Of a DNA stretch of 64,000 nt, positions 9,631 to 22,630 are shown piece after piece. The notes under the pieces were generated by a model. That model searched no databases. It was not told the DNA's origin and was given only the letters and a program-made list of their open reading frames with translations. The number at the start of each line of letters is the position of its first letter. Position 1 is the stretch's first letter. This stretch comes from Meandrina meandrites (Eukaryota > Cnidaria > Anthozoa > Scleractinia > Meandrinidae): positions 17,549,222 to 17,613,221 of the forward strand of contig OY855915.1 in NCBI GenBank assembly GCA_963693305.1. The letters run 5' to 3'. The position numbers and the translations under genes are program-made.

Positions 9631-12177
9631 GGTGACTCTATCGAAATAAATTACGGGCTGTATGCCTGTCTAAAAACTCTAATAACTTCGCCATTTTTGA
9701 CTCGATTTCCTTGAACCTTTCGCATTTTACACAACATTTATCGAGGAATAATATGCATGTCAATATGTTGATGTAATATTCGATAGTTTTGCGTGATGTT
9801 ACTTTTATTGAGCACTACTTTTTGGATAAAATTGTCATTTACAGATAACTGAGCGCTAAGATTTCGTTAAAATTTCTGCAATTAGCTCGTAATAACATCT
9901 TGCCATGACTGTTCAAGTTTCCGCAAAATCGTCGGAACAGAAACCCCGGTACAATCTGGACATCAAAATATTAACTTCGAGCGAACTTCGAGGCTTGGAA
10001 CGCTCCGGCGCTTCCAGATTTCACCTAAAAGCACAATAATCAAAGCAAAAGTAGGTTCAATGTATCAGTTTTGTTAGCTCCAAATCGCATTCGGCTATTT
10101 GCAACGATGAAAAAGTTTGAGCTAATATAATAAACTCACCTTTTGCGTCAAAATGTAGCGAAGTCGCCAAATTTACGTTTTTCTGAATTATATGAAAACT
10201 AACCGGACGAATCGAATAAAACTACCGGAACAGTAAAATGAACACCTTACATACACTTTGCGCTATTTTATGTTTCTGGAGCTGCCTTGATTTGGATGAA
10301 ATATATTTTTAAAGTGAAGCACTGCTTCAACTCTCTTGTGAACACGGCCTTGTTGTTATTTAGATTCTACAGCTGACGCTATGCAAATTTTTTGGATTTC
10401 ATGAGAATTTAAAGAATTTACACGTGGGCTAGGGGGGTGCATTGACAGTGCTCAGTCGGTACATGTTCTAATCTCTGAGGTGTCTATAATAGAGAGGTTA
10501 AGCATGACGTTTACGGCAAACGGCAAACGGCAAAAATCGAACTTTTGGTGTCTGATTTTAGCCGTTTGTACAATTTAGGGAAATTGTTTGCATTTACTGT
10601 GATTAAGGGATTTTTTCCTATTTTTCGACTGGCTTTATTTAAGTGCTAAAGAAAAGTGAGCAAAATCAGAATTATTTTTAACGTTTGCCGTTTGCCGTAA
10701 ACGTCATGCTTAACCTCTCTAATATTATGCCACGTGAAACTTGAAAAGAGGTGATACCAAAGTCGGGAAAACATAAAAGCTGCACATTTTCTTCTCAGCC
10801 CCGTCCCGCACTAATGCGGACAAATCGGATAAAATATTTTCTGTTCAAGCTATCGTTTTCGTATCGTTATCAATATTTTCACCGTCCACACTAATCTGGA
10901 GAAAATGGAAAACGGAACGCGGCGTCGGCCATGGATGAATGGCAGAGCATACGTGGATATTTTTACTAGAGTCTGCACTAAATTTAAATTCGGGAGTTTA
11001 ATGTTTTTGTTGACGTCGATAAAAAACTGAAGACCTCGCGATAATCCATAGAGGAGCTCGCTGAGACCCGTTTGACAAGAGCAACAAACATAAAGCGCTT
11101 TGACATCCACGTAAGACTATTGCATAAGGTTGTAGTGAGCAACGTTCAACTCTAAACAAGCAATCAAGTGCAATAAAAGACAAAATAGTGTAAACATCAT
11201 AATTTCTTATTAAATTTTTTCCAATGTCCTGCCAGTGACACAGAGCATCAGTATCATGATCATGATTTGATGTTGCTAAACCAGGAAAGCCTTAGTTATG
11301 CTAGCAAATCCGAATATGCTTATTAGGCTCAGAGATTAGAACATGTACCGACTGAGCACTGTCAATGCACCCCCCCTAACCCACGTGTAAATTCTTTAAA
11401 TTCTCATGAAATCCAAAAAATTTGCATAGCGTCAGCTGTAGAATCTAAATAACAACAAGGCCGTGTTCACAAGAGAGTTGAAGCAGTGCTTCACTTTAAA
11501 AATATATTTCATCCAAACCAAGGCAGCTCCAGAAACATAAAATAGCGCAAAGTGTATGTAAGGTGTTCATTTTACTGTTCCGGTAGTTTTATTCGATTCG
11601 TCCGGTTAGTTTTCATATAATTCAGAAAAACGTAAATTTGGCGACTTCGCTACATTTTGACGCAAAAGGTGAGTTTATTATATTAGCTCAAACTTTTTCA
11701 TCGTTGCAAATAGCCGAATGCGATTTGGAGCTAACAAAACTGATACATTGAACCTACTTTTGCTTTGATTATTGTGCTTTTAGGTGAAATCTGGAAGCGC
11801 CGGAGCGTTCCAAGCCTCGAAGTTCGCTCGAAGTTAATATTTTGATGTCCAGATTGTACCGGGGTTTCTGTTCCGACGATTTTGCGGAAACTTGAACAGT
11901 CATGGCAAGATGTTATTACGAGCTAATTGCAGAAATTTTAACGAAATCTTAGCGCTCAGTTATCTGTAAATGACAATTTTATCCAAAAAGTAGTGCTCAA
12001 TAAAAGTAACATCACGTAAAACTATCGAATATTACATCAACATATTGACATGCATAGTATTCCTCGATAAATGTTGTGTAAAATGCGAAAGGTTCAAGGA
12101 AATCGAGTCAAAAATGGCGAAGTTATTAGAGTTTTTAGACAGGCATACAGCCCGTAATTTATTTCGATCGAGTCACC
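9631..12177. mobile_element. 2.5-kb foldback element with TTAA duplication
   Basis: TTAA flanks both ends (9627-9630 and 12178-12181). The left arm 9631-10479 (849 bp) is repeated inverted at 11328-12177 (850 bp) with only scattered mismatches. The tips are GGTGACTC and GAGTCACC. The 848-bp loop holds a smaller MITE (10491-10720). No transposase is visible, so it would need a partner in trans. TTAA targeting suggests a Kolobok- or piggyBac-mobilised non-autonomous element. Confidence 0.8.
10491..10720. mobile_element. 230-bp MITE nested in foldback loop
   Basis: The inverted ends are about 37 bp long and begin AGAGAGGTTAAGCATGACGT on the left, mirrored at 10684-10720. The sequence just inside repeats GGCAAAC. 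The same family appears as partial copies at 49644-49947. There is no open frame. A short AAT may be duplicated at the borders. Confidence 0.7.
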
Positions 12178-12586
12178 TTAATCCGGCAAAAATAGCGATG
12201 CATGCTCCTGCCCCCTCGCCTCCTGAAAGCTGTAATCTGCTTTTGTTTGTTTCTTTTTGCTTAAATGTAACAAAATATATCAAAATAGAGGCAAAATGTA
12301 GCAAAATGTTATCTTTCCTAGCAAAACATAACTAGATTGCGGGCCTTAACCGCGCTATCTGCGCGCTATCTGAGCAAAACGTTGCACGGTTTGGGTGTTA
12401 ACACAAATCTGTACGAAATATGGAATCGTGCTGTTCAAAAAGTTGACCTGCTCTTTTCAGGTCCCAATCTTGCACACTCAGCCGTTCAAAAATTTGTCCA
12501 GTTCCGCCGGTCCCATGTAAACGCAAGGTGGATCCGTGCAAGTTTTTGTCCGTGCAAAAATGTGTCCGACCCGTGTAAACGGGGCC

Positions 12587-13965
12587 TAGGAAAGTAGTAA
12601 ATTTTACCCCTCGGGAAAGACTCCTATATCAAAGGGACATGCAGGGATGCTCATCGTCTCCCTTGGGAAAAAATTACAGATGTTGGTCTCAAGTGTAATA
12701 TTTTTAGCCGTCGAGGTTTCGTTAGGGGTTGTACTTGAAGAAATAGAAGCGGCGTCATACTGTACTAGTGATTAGGCATTGTATCTTTCAAAGGTTAAAA
12801 ACAGATTAAGCCAGGGGTTTAGGGGGTTAATTCACATTTTCGGACCAGCATCCCCTTCCCATTCATGTGGGAGCCCCTCTCTCCGGATTCCACGGTAGCG
12901 CAAGAATCTTACCGATAGTATCATTACATATGGTCTATAGTGGTATGGAGGTGCTGTGGGAAAGCGAGCCACTGATGTATGTAGGCATTGCAAATAAAGT
13001 CTAGTTGGGAAAACGCGTAGGCAAGAGATCCATGCCTGCACTAAATAAAGCACTTAAAATCATTGTATAAGCCAAAAGGAACGGTCATTAGCTGGTAATG
13101 CTTCTACCTGGATGATCTCTCTCTTTTCACTATTACGCAACGGGTTAAGTTCTTAGTAGCAAAGTCTAACACTGAATTTGTTCGGAACTGAATATATTAT
13201 CTTTTAGTATGCTCGTAGAACTCCCTTGTTAACAACACAAATAGTAATTTCCATGTGTTGGACACCAATACTTGTATTTTCCACGGTAATAAGCAAAGGG
13301 TCATGGTCCAAGTTTATCACCCAATTCCCCCAAAACTATTTTATTTTGTTATCACGCTCGCTCGGTGGCTTCCAAAATGCGTCACTTTGTTCCCTTATCA
13401 GGAGACGTCTCACGACATTGAATTGGTGACCCGTTTCCCTAAGCTGATTTACGGCCCTTGTATAAAGACGCACATAATAGCCTCCGTTTTGCCGCTCCCA
13501 GAGACTAAGCACCTGAGGGGCCGGGGTGGAGTCACTAAATCCGTCTCTTTCTCTAACAGTCCAAGGCTGGCTTGTATGATGATAAAATGTGGATTGAGAC
13601 TTTCTTAATGGGATGGATGTTATTTATCTAGTGTTGGTGGTCGCATATGTAGCGCAAGATTGTTTGCTTGGATTGAGTTCCTATGCAAGGATAGTTGGGC
13701 TATCCATAGTTAATAGAGGGAAATGGTTATGAAGCCTGGCAAAGTTCTTTGTTATAGGTTTTTGTTCCCTATTTTGGGGGTTGACCGTGCACAAAACCTG
13801 ACAAAATACAATAGGTGGTTACGTGTGTTCATTAATACTGGAAATAATGGAAGTCGTAGGGAGCACTATTAGTGCTTCACGCTCTTCAGTCCCACCGTGA
13901 TTCATAAAATAATTTTATCATCTCTGACCTTTGTCCCTTCTGCAAGAGCGAAAAACAAACCTTAA
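12587..13965. other. Gene-free spacer
   Basis: No open frame here resembles a protein and no inverted-repeat borders were found. It separates the composite element from the next foldback. Confidence 0.5.
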
Positions 13966-15499
13966 GGTGTCTCTCTACAGTTTTTTCTGGACCATACCAA
14001 ACATTTTCATTTGGCCGTTTAGCAAACTTCCCGGACTCGAATCGATGTAAAATTTACACCAGATATTGGAATTGGATTGAAGTTTGATATAATATATTTT
14101 TTAGGAAAATCGATATTTCCATGGTAACGATAAACAGAAAAACTAGATATCAGTTAGACTTGAATTCTACGCGAATAAGACTTGACGCAGAAAAACTAAC
14201 ACCAGTATCTAAAACTATTGTGTACTGCACATCAAATATACAAGAATAAAAATATTCTGTATGTTTGATTTCGAATAAATCGAAAATATATTTCAAACCA
14301 TGCTTTTTGCATTATAATGATAAACGGACCGATCTGAAGACACTGCTTTGATGAAATTAGTTCGAAATAACACCAATAAGTGTATTTAACTTATCTTTCG
14401 TCGCCGTTAAAGTTTTGTTTATTTTCCTTAACGCGATCCCGAGAATTGGATTTTTTCATACGGTCACTACCAATGTAATTTTTGGTAAATTTTCTACTTT
14501 TAGCGCTTTTTCGAAAATCTCCAAAACGGCTCCAACGATTTTTTTTAAACGTTCGCAGCACATGCTTGATAATGCAAAGAATTTAATTCCAAAGTTTTAA
14601 TAATGTTGATTTACTGGAACACGTCCAAATTTATCCTTAAAGAAGGCGTTCGAACCGACAAAAAAGTTGCGTTACAAATTCAGCTTTCGCAATTTATGCT
14701 AAAATATTCAAATCAATGTTTTTTACATTCGATCTTGATAAATACAGTTCGTTGCTATTGTTTTCAATATTGTGTTTTTTTCCCTCGCTCTTTTGCTCAC
14801 TCGATGGAATGCAAAAAACATTGATTTGAATATTTTAGCATAAATTGCGAACGCTGAATTTGTAACGCAAATTTTTCGTCGGTTCGAACGCCTTCTTAAG
14901 GATAAATTTGGACGTGTTCCAGTAAAACTTTGGAATTAAATTCTTTGCATTATCAAGCATGTGTTGCGAAAGTTTTAAAAAAATCGTTGGAGCCGTTTTG
15001 GAGATTTTCGAAAAAGCGCTAAAAGTAGAAAATTTACCAAAAATTACATTGGTTAGTGACCGTATGAAAAAATCCAATTCTCGGGATCGTGATAAGGAAA
15101 ATCAACAAAACTTTCACGGCGACGAAAGATAAGTTAAATAAACTTTTTGGTGTTATTTCGAAGTAATTTCATCAAAGCAGTGTTATTTATTCGAAATCAA
15201 ACATACAGAATTTTTTTATTCTTGCATATTTGATGTGCAGTACACCATAATTTCAGATACTGATGTTAGTTTTTTTACGTCAAATCTTATTCGCGTAGAA
15301 TTCAAGTTTAACTGATATCTTGTTTTTCTGTTTGTCGTTGCCATGGAAATATCGATTTTCCTAAAAAATATATTATATCAAACTTCAATCCAATTCCAAT
15401 AACTGGTGTAAATTTAACATCGATCCGAGTCCAGGAAGTTTTCTAAACGGCCAAATTAAAATGTTTGGTATGGTTCAGAAAAAACTGTAGAGAGACACC
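13966..15499. mobile_element. 1.5-kb foldback element with TTAA duplication
   Basis: TTAA flanks both ends (13962-13965 and 15500-15503). The tips are GGTGTCTCTCTACAG and its complement, close to the GGTGACTC tip of the foldback at 9631-12177. The arms run about 13966-14734 and 14802-15499 with a loop of about 70 bases. The left arm is longer because of an extra segment near 14270-14335. It is purely non-coding; the mirrored short open frames at 14415-14600 (+) and 14835-15077 (-) are products of the palindrome. Confidence 0.75.
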
Positions 15500-15872
15500 T
15501 TAAACCATTTGTTTGTCAATTGCATTAAGGCAACGTTTTTCTGGAAAACTTTTCAAGATTGGCGGTATGAAAAAAAGCAAGAAACACTTCTCCTAAATCA
15601 GAGCCAAATACTCTATGGCTGCTTTGAGAAAACATCACACTGGCAGGCACTAAACTACTCAATTATACTAGCAAAATATCACATATTTTGCTCAAATGGT
15701 CACCAAGACGAACCGTGCTTCCAAGGCTTTCTTTTGCCTGCCCCTCCAATCCATACTAAGCTCTTTTATTTTAGCGAGTGTACCATGCCTTTGCACTTTA
15801 ACCAATTACTCTCAAATTTGGTAAACTTACTAATGTTTGGATGCTCTTTCAGATTACGGGCCCCATTTTTAA

Positions 15873-18800
15873 GAGCGAATGCCAGTTAAAATCGCGCAAA
15901 ATTGAAATTTCGCGGCCAGGCTCAAAATTTTGATTTCGTTCATATTTTGTCTATAGATAGACATTACCAAATAACAAAACGTGGTGTAGTTTGTTTTTCC
16001 AAAGACCGCTTTAATTTGTCGAAAATCGAGAAAAACTATTTCTGCTGTCGGGGACTTCAAAACACCCAAAATTTGAGACAAAATCGGCTGGTTGCAAAAC
16101 TTTGCTTGCACGTAAAAGGCATGGAATTTGGGGAAAATCTTTTCCAACGTATTAATTTATGAAGACTTTTACTCCTAGTTTAGTGGTAAATTTTCATCTT
16201 AGCGATAATCTGGAAGGTAAACAATAATATTTTAGAACTGCTTATTTTTCAAGCGACAGAAGTTTTAATTCAACTTGAAAGACGCGATTACAATTTTAAG
16301 CATGTGCTATACCTTGGTTTTTCCTCAAACTTAAGCTATAAGATATTTAAACATTTTTCTAGAACATGTGTAAAAACTGGCTTGGGTAATTTAGTTTGCT
16401 GTTCACACGAAGTCTTCGAAGTTGAGCAAATTTTCAGATGAAATATGAGATAATTGAATAATTAACGCAAGCGCTCTTTCACTACCAAATGGATCCATGG
16501 CACTTCCGGGGCACTTCCCAAGCAGAAATCTGATTTAAGTGTAAACATCGAATTTAAAATCCTTTCCCTTAAACATGTGGCACGTATTCTGCCTGTTGTT
16601 GACTTCTTTGAAGCTAAAATGTACTGATTTAGAAGTCCGCTGTTTTAATTTGACCTTTATACTGAATGAAGGTCATGGCCGAACATTTACGTGTAGTTTA
16701 ACAAACCTCTGATATCACATTTATTTATTCAATATTATTGGAGGAAGGGCTTTCTTTCTCAGTTCAGCCCGCTTAATTGGTTAGAACAAAGTCGTGAATT
16801 GAGAAAGGGTGCAGTGATCAGCATAGCCTTATTGTTGCCCGGTAGATAGACGGTGTTGCGTGACGAGGACAAGTCATTCGCAAAAACACAAAGAAAACAT
16901 TGGTGAAGATTGTGTAGCGATGTTGTCACTATTCTCTGATTCGCAAAAATCCAAAGGTTTTAAAACAATATATTCTGTTTGCTTGTAGTACTTAATTTAA
17001 CTAACCATCCAGTTTTTTTACACCTGTATCAGTAAATTGCAGATCCACACCGTTGGAAGCTTCTACTTATGAGTCGACAATGAGCTATGGAAAGCACCTG
17101 CTCGTTTCCCTCAATTGTGGGAGGCCAATGTGGCCTTGACAAAAGGGACAGGAACAAAATAGAGGAATGTATTCCTTTCCATAGTGGCCCTTTGTTGAAT
17201 TAATTCTGGCAAGAGCACGCATCTTTTCCAGCTCCACGAATATCGATTGTCCGAATTCCAGTTGGCCGAAAAGCGAAGCTTTGAGGGCAACTGTGAAAAA
17301 GGGACAATCTCTCAGCCAGGGGCATCATCCTCTAATATACCAGCAAACCAGAAAGGGGTTTCTTTATTTTATAATCCACCGTACAACGTACTGTTATAAT
17401 TTGGGTATTGGTTGGAGACGTCGAGTTTCCGGACAGATTTTAAGTGCTTCCAATATAAGCATATAGAGGTTTCAGCAAAGCGGGCTCACAGATCGTGTTA
17501 CGAGAATCTCGAATTTATCATGTTTGTACATCTTTATATATGCCAATAAATATAAACATCAAAAATATTTTTCTTCTTAACCACTGGTGAACTAAGTTTA
17601 AGCCTTTTCTGGCAAAACCAGTGGTGGATCTAGGGTAGAGGCGTGGCGACGGGGGGTCTTTATTTTTTGGTAAACGACATTTTTTGTTTATGACTCACCC
17701 CGCTAAAAATGTTTTTTTTTTGGCTTTTGAGATATCTTGAGTCGATTATTTCATTTGCTGTCCCCAATCGAAAAACACGAATTATTGATTATAATTATGT
17801 GGTCGGAAGGCGGCGTCTATTGAATGGCACACGAGAGAGGTCACGAAAGTCCACTTAAACCAATGGTCTAACATCTAGTAAGCTTCTGAGGAAATGGTAG
17901 ATGCTATCCAGTCATCGGGGGTATTCTGTGTATCTATGTTACATTGCAGTTGCAACTGTGGCTGCGACTGGTACCTCAACCGTTTTTTCTCTTGTTAACG
18001 GAAAAGATGCTTAGAAAGGTATCAGAGATTTTCCTCCTTGCAGCGCCATCTGGATCTTGGAAAACATGAACGTACTTTAGAACATAAACACATTCTTGAC
18101 AGTGCAGTGTCAGTGCTCAACTATGCAACAGGAACCGTCTGCAGGTGGTGTGTCACCTGATACAGGAACTTAGAAAGCGACTAATCCTTTCGAATCTACC
18201 GTGTGTACCAATCGGATGGGCCCCGGAAGTCCAGTCACGTTTGAAGAACACGATTTTCAGAAAAGCAGAAATATTATTTTTCCAGCAAATTCCTTATTGG
18301 GAAGGAAAACGGCCAGAAAATGGATACAGCGTCAGTAGTCAAGGCCACGATGTCTGCCCGGCCGCGAAAGCAGTGGGAATTAAACCGCCTTTTTACCAAT
18401 TCTGAATTTCTGACACGCCAGCAGATTTCAGTTTTCTTCCCAAGACTGGTCTAACTGAAAGTGATTTTGACAAAAAGCAGAACGCAAAGAATGACGAAGT
18501 CTTCGGTACGTTAAGATAACGAAATTCTTCAAGAAGTTGCTCTTAATCCACCCAATCTGAAAATCCGAATCTGAAATTAAAATTCAGGCTATCAAGGTAT
18601 ATCCCAATTGCCGACAACAAAGGGAAGACGAAAGCTCCTTACTCCCACTTACTCAACATGAGAAAGTAGTGTTCTAGAGGGCATTCAATAAGGCCAGAAG
18701 TATAAACTTCTGTTAACATGTTATATATCGGCAATATATTCCTGAAAAACATTTACAGAGTGTATCGGTTTAGGTCACGAGTTAAGCTCCAAAATAAGTA

Positions 18801-20687
18801 GATAATTGGTGACCAGAGTCCATCAGGCGCGTAATTTTTCTTAGAATTGAGTGCAGTTCTCGCTAGAGATGATGAGTCGTCACAGCATCATCCAGGTAGG
18901 ACCCAGGCAGAGTCACCCACTGACAGGCCACGTTTTAGTCTAATACCTTGTGAAATATTGTCGAAATATCAGCGTCGTAGTTAGGACTTTCCAAGAGTGG
19001 GTTGGGGGGGTCACACTGTGTCACACCCAGGGTACTGACATGGTCCACTGCAGATGCTAGGTCATGAAAATGAAGTATGTAACTAACTAGCACTAGAAAA
19101 GATAAATGACATTCGCGGATTCGCGCTTTTCGCCACCTGAAAGGTTTGTATGCTGTTTACTTAAAAGGGGGGGGGGTGGGTCACGAGCACCCCAGGACAC
19201 CCCCCTCCCCCTTGGCTATACCCCTGAATATGATCGAAAAGAGTAAATATACAGCCAGCAAAATTTGGCGTTACTAAAGCTTTTAGTATTTTGGATTCCT
19301 AGCATTCAGTTCAGAAATTCAGACCAATTGTTAACTAAAAATAAAGTGGAATTACACGATATTAGAGTTGTAATAATAATTCTATGGCAGCTGCCTAAAC
19401 AATTAGACCTGCCACTTGCGATAACGCTATTTCTAAGATTTTGAAAAAGAAGCCAATGAATTTTTTTATTCTTTTATAGGCTCTTTTTACCTCCTTACAG
19501 GTTAAATTGTACTATGATATTAGACTGCATCAGACAATGGACTATAAATAAAAGCAATAATTTGTGACTTGATTAATACTAAGAAAAATGACAAATATTT
19601 ACAAAGCGTGAACTCAGTTAAGGTAACAGAAGCATTTCTTGCAACATTTTTTTTTGGTTCCTATTCCCGGTGCGAAGGGCATTGTTCTGTCACGCAACTC
19701 CCGTAATCACCGTCAAACAGAAAGAACTGAGAATAACCTCGCAAGTTAGAAGGATAAGAATAAACCCTGCCTTAGCCTTACAGGCACTCTGGAAGCTTAA
19801 TTGGAAGTTTAGCTCTGAAACTTTGCGCCATTATGAAAGGTGTAAATCTTTTGAAATGCACATAATATCAAAATTGACAGCAAAGGATTCAATGAGGTAT
19901 AATTGTAATGAATTTTGCTGTTCACGCCACTCTCGCCAGTTCTTGGATAATAAGCTCGGGAAACATGTACGGATCAGCTGGAGGCATAAAGTCAATTACA
20001 AAAGAAGAAGACCGAAGAAGGCATTGAGGTAAGTGATTTCACATCAGAAATCATTTAAACAAGTTCAGCCATCACAACAACAACAATGCAACGTTTTATA
20101 ATTATGCAAATATCTCATATTTCAGCCGAAATTCGTTCAACTTCGAAGACTTCGTGTGATCTTCAAACTAAATTACCCAAGCCAGTTTTTACATATGTTC
20201 TAGTACAATGTTTAAATACCGTATAACTTAAGTTTGAGGAAAAACCAAGGTGTAGCACATGCTTAAAATTGTAATCGCGTCTTTCATGTTAAATCAATCT
20301 TAAGTCGCTTGAAAAATAAGCTGTTCTAAAATATTATTGTTTACCTTCCAGATTATCGCTAAGATGAAAATCTATCACTAAACTAGGAGTAAAAGTCTTC
20401 ATAAATTAATACGTTGGAAAAGATTTTCCCCAAATTCCACGCCTTTTGCATGCAAGCAAAGTTTTGTAACCAGCCGATTTTGTCTCGAATTTGGGTGTTT
20501 TGAAGTCGCCGACAGCAGAAATAGTTTTTCTTGATTTTCGCCAAATTGAAGCGGTCTTTGGAAAAACAAACTACACCACGTTTGTTCATTTGGTAATGCC
20601 TATCTATAGACAAAATATGAACGAAATCAAAATTTTGAGCCTGGCCGCGAAATTTCAATTTTGCGCGATTTTAACTGGCATTCGCTC
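15873..20687. mobile_element. 4.8-kb foldback element, TTAA/TTAG borders
   Basis: The left arm begins GAGCGAATGCCAGTTAAAAT at 15873 and extends to about 16460. Its inverted copy occupies about 20098-20687. The flanks are TTAA (15869-15872) and TTAG (20688-20691), consistent with a TTAA duplication with one later change. The loop of about 3.6 kb (16461-20097) has no recognisable transposase. Open frames in the arms (15902-16162 and 20383-20658) mirror each other and are not genes. Confidence 0.7.
16461..20097. other. Loop of the 4.8-kb foldback
   Basis: No conserved protein was recognised on either strand. The longest frame (19670-20032, basic) lacks similarity I can name. A G-rich tract followed by a C-rich tract (about 19160-19215) is flanked by ordinary AT-rich DNA. 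The large loop could be captured host sequence. Confidence 0.45.
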
Positions 20688-20691
20688 TTAG

Positions 20692-21043
20692 GTTTGGGGT
20701 GCTAATATTTTGTTTTATAAATAGCATGTAGTATTGTATGAATGTTGAATGTAATCCGTTAGTATCTATTAATATAAGAAGAGCACATGCAAAATAACGT
20801 ATTTGAAGTTAAGTTTAAGTTATGTATAGCATTGTATTGTATTTGTATGTAAGTAATGTATCGTTTTAATTGCATACTATTTGTAAATTGAGCAATTACT
20901 GTAAGGAAACGTTCTGTAAGTAGGGTTAGTAATTTAGTGTTGTATGTATGTTTTGATGTTGCAATTAAGAAAAAAAAAAAAACTCGGATTTATACCGCAT
21001 TTCTTCGCCAAGAAAATATTACATGAAATGCAAGTGTCAGTTA

Positions 21044-21080
<37 letters not shown>

Positions 21081-21520
21081 GTTAGTTATTGTTATTATTA
21101 TTGTTGTTGTTGTTGTTAAAATAGAACCCACCTTTTTACCAGAGAACACGTATTTTGAGATGTGTCTTGCACAAAGTCTTCGTGTTTTCACCAGTTTATA
21201 AAATGGCGTGGGGAGGTCAAGAACATTTTGGGAGCAGTTTGTCAAGGCCGATAAGCTTCAACATGTCTAGTTGAAATGAACACCTTTTTGCACACTCTTC
21301 CAGTCCATCTAGGCTCGCACTTGCTAACCCGTGGTTACCCTTACGCGAGTAAAGGTAATCCCATTTGGTCCCTTCAATGCACCAGGAACCTTGCAAAGGC
21401 GTACCTAATTATCCCTGCTGGGTTGTACAGGGCATTATTGTGTATGGTCAATAGAGATTTTGAGCAACACCTGAAATGGCTAAGTGAAGTGTTGATAAAG
21501 CCGTCAGAGATAGGATAATG
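20692..21520. repeat. Spacer with (ATT)n microsatellite
   Basis: A (ATT/TTG)n simple repeat runs from about 21041 to 21117. It creates spurious leucine/isoleucine-rich (+) and asparagine-rich (-) frames. The rest has no recognisable content. Confidence 0.7.
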
Positions 21521-22250
21521 ACCGAGTTAGAGGTTGAGTTGAGTTTGAGTTGAGTTTGAGTTGAGTTTGAGTTAAGATTGAGTTAAGACTGAGTTACCGT
21601 TTTCCATTTGTTTTTACTAAAAAAGTGTTTAATTTAAGATGCGAATTACTTTTGACGACCGAATAAGCAGATAATTTAACATTATAAGGCAGGAAAACTG
21701 ATACTTGTACATGTAATGAGAATTTTAACATTGACAAGTTGTTTGTTTACACAGGATGTCTGGGTCTCTGAAAGAATTCACATAGGTGTCATTCTCCTCG
21801 AAAGAAAAGTTGTATATGTGTTTGCTAGCCTTAAAAGCAGGCTTCTGGTTCCAACAACCATTTTTCTTGTTTACGGTATGTTGAGCTTTACAACGATGGA
21901 AAACTTCATAAGCTACAGTTGTGATGACATGCTGGCGGTAAAAAACGAACACGAACAAAAATTAAAACGACTGTATTTAAAGTTTGTTTGTTAACTTGGC
22001 GATTGTTTATTAAGATAGAATAACACTTTCACATAAAATCAAGCAATCGGTGACATTTATTCGCGAGGAATGTGTTTTCTCTTTGCCCACAAATTTGTAA
22101 TTTTATGCAAATGTCGCGCGAAAACAAAACAACTCGATGAATGAAACTTGTTTTGTTTTGGCTTCTTGTCTATCCATTCATACAAATCCAAACATTTGCA
22201 GGGCAGTTATACCTTTCAAATGCACATACGACAATTTTTAAGCAACACTT

Positions 22251-22630
22251 AGGCCCGAGCCGAATCGAATTAGCTGAAGGGTTCATGTGAAGTACAGTAC
22301 AACGTCTGAATCAATTCGGAACGGCTGATTGAATTCGGATCGGCTTAGCCGTTCTTCCCGCCTGGCTCAGCCGGGAAAAACGGCTGTGGACCGGCTTTGA
22401 TTCAGACGCCGGTCTTCACATGAGCCGAATCAAATGCATAAATTATTAAAATGTATTTTCGAGCAAAAAAAAATTATTTTCGAGCTAAATGCGTCATTTT
22501 CCTCTAATGAATTAAGTTTGGCTGCATTAATCACGGCGTCTGAATCAATTCAGCCGATCTAAATAATTTAGGTCGGCCCAAAATCTTAATTCGATTCGGC
22601 TCATGTGAAGTACGGCGTCCGAAACGGGCC
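22251..22630. mobile_element. 380-bp MITE with GGCCCG ends
   Basis: The left end AGGCCCGAGCCGAA is matched by an inverted CGAAACGGGCC at the right. Internal segments such as TCATGTGAAG and GCGTCTGAATCA recur in both orientations. The flanking triplets (TTA and TCA) could be a decayed 3-bp duplication. It is nested in the 21521-24690 element. Confidence 0.5.

Larger units (their letters stand above)
6734..12586. mobile_element. Composite GGCCCCGTTTACAC element
   Basis: The left end GGCCCCGTTTACAC (6734-6747) is matched inverted by GTGTAAACGGGGCC (12573-12586). The flanks are TAA on the left and TAG on the right, an imperfect 3-bp TWA-type duplication as used by PIF/Harbinger transposons. A second inverted pair of 29 perfect bp sits inside (6748-6776 and 8944-8972). 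The right part repeats a GTTTACACGG-CCGTGCAAATTTTTG-type motif several times (about 8970-9010, 9370-9440, 12480-12586). A 2.5-kb foldback is nested at 9631-12177; without it the element is about 3.3 kb. Coding relics lie at 7181-7919. The superfamily call is inference. Confidence 0.55.

Noticed and set aside
14415..15077. Matching open frames on opposite strands (14415-14600 + and 14835-15077 -)
   Set aside because: They mirror each other because they lie in the two arms of a foldback; no protein motif.
15902..20691. Mirrored frames starting MKFRGQAQNFDF and their antisense partners
   Set aside because: Produced by the inverted arms of the 15873-20687 element; they contain no domain and are antisense to each other.
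20934..21245. Asn-rich minus frame and Leu/Ile-rich plus frame
   Set aside because: Translation of the (ATT)n microsatellite.
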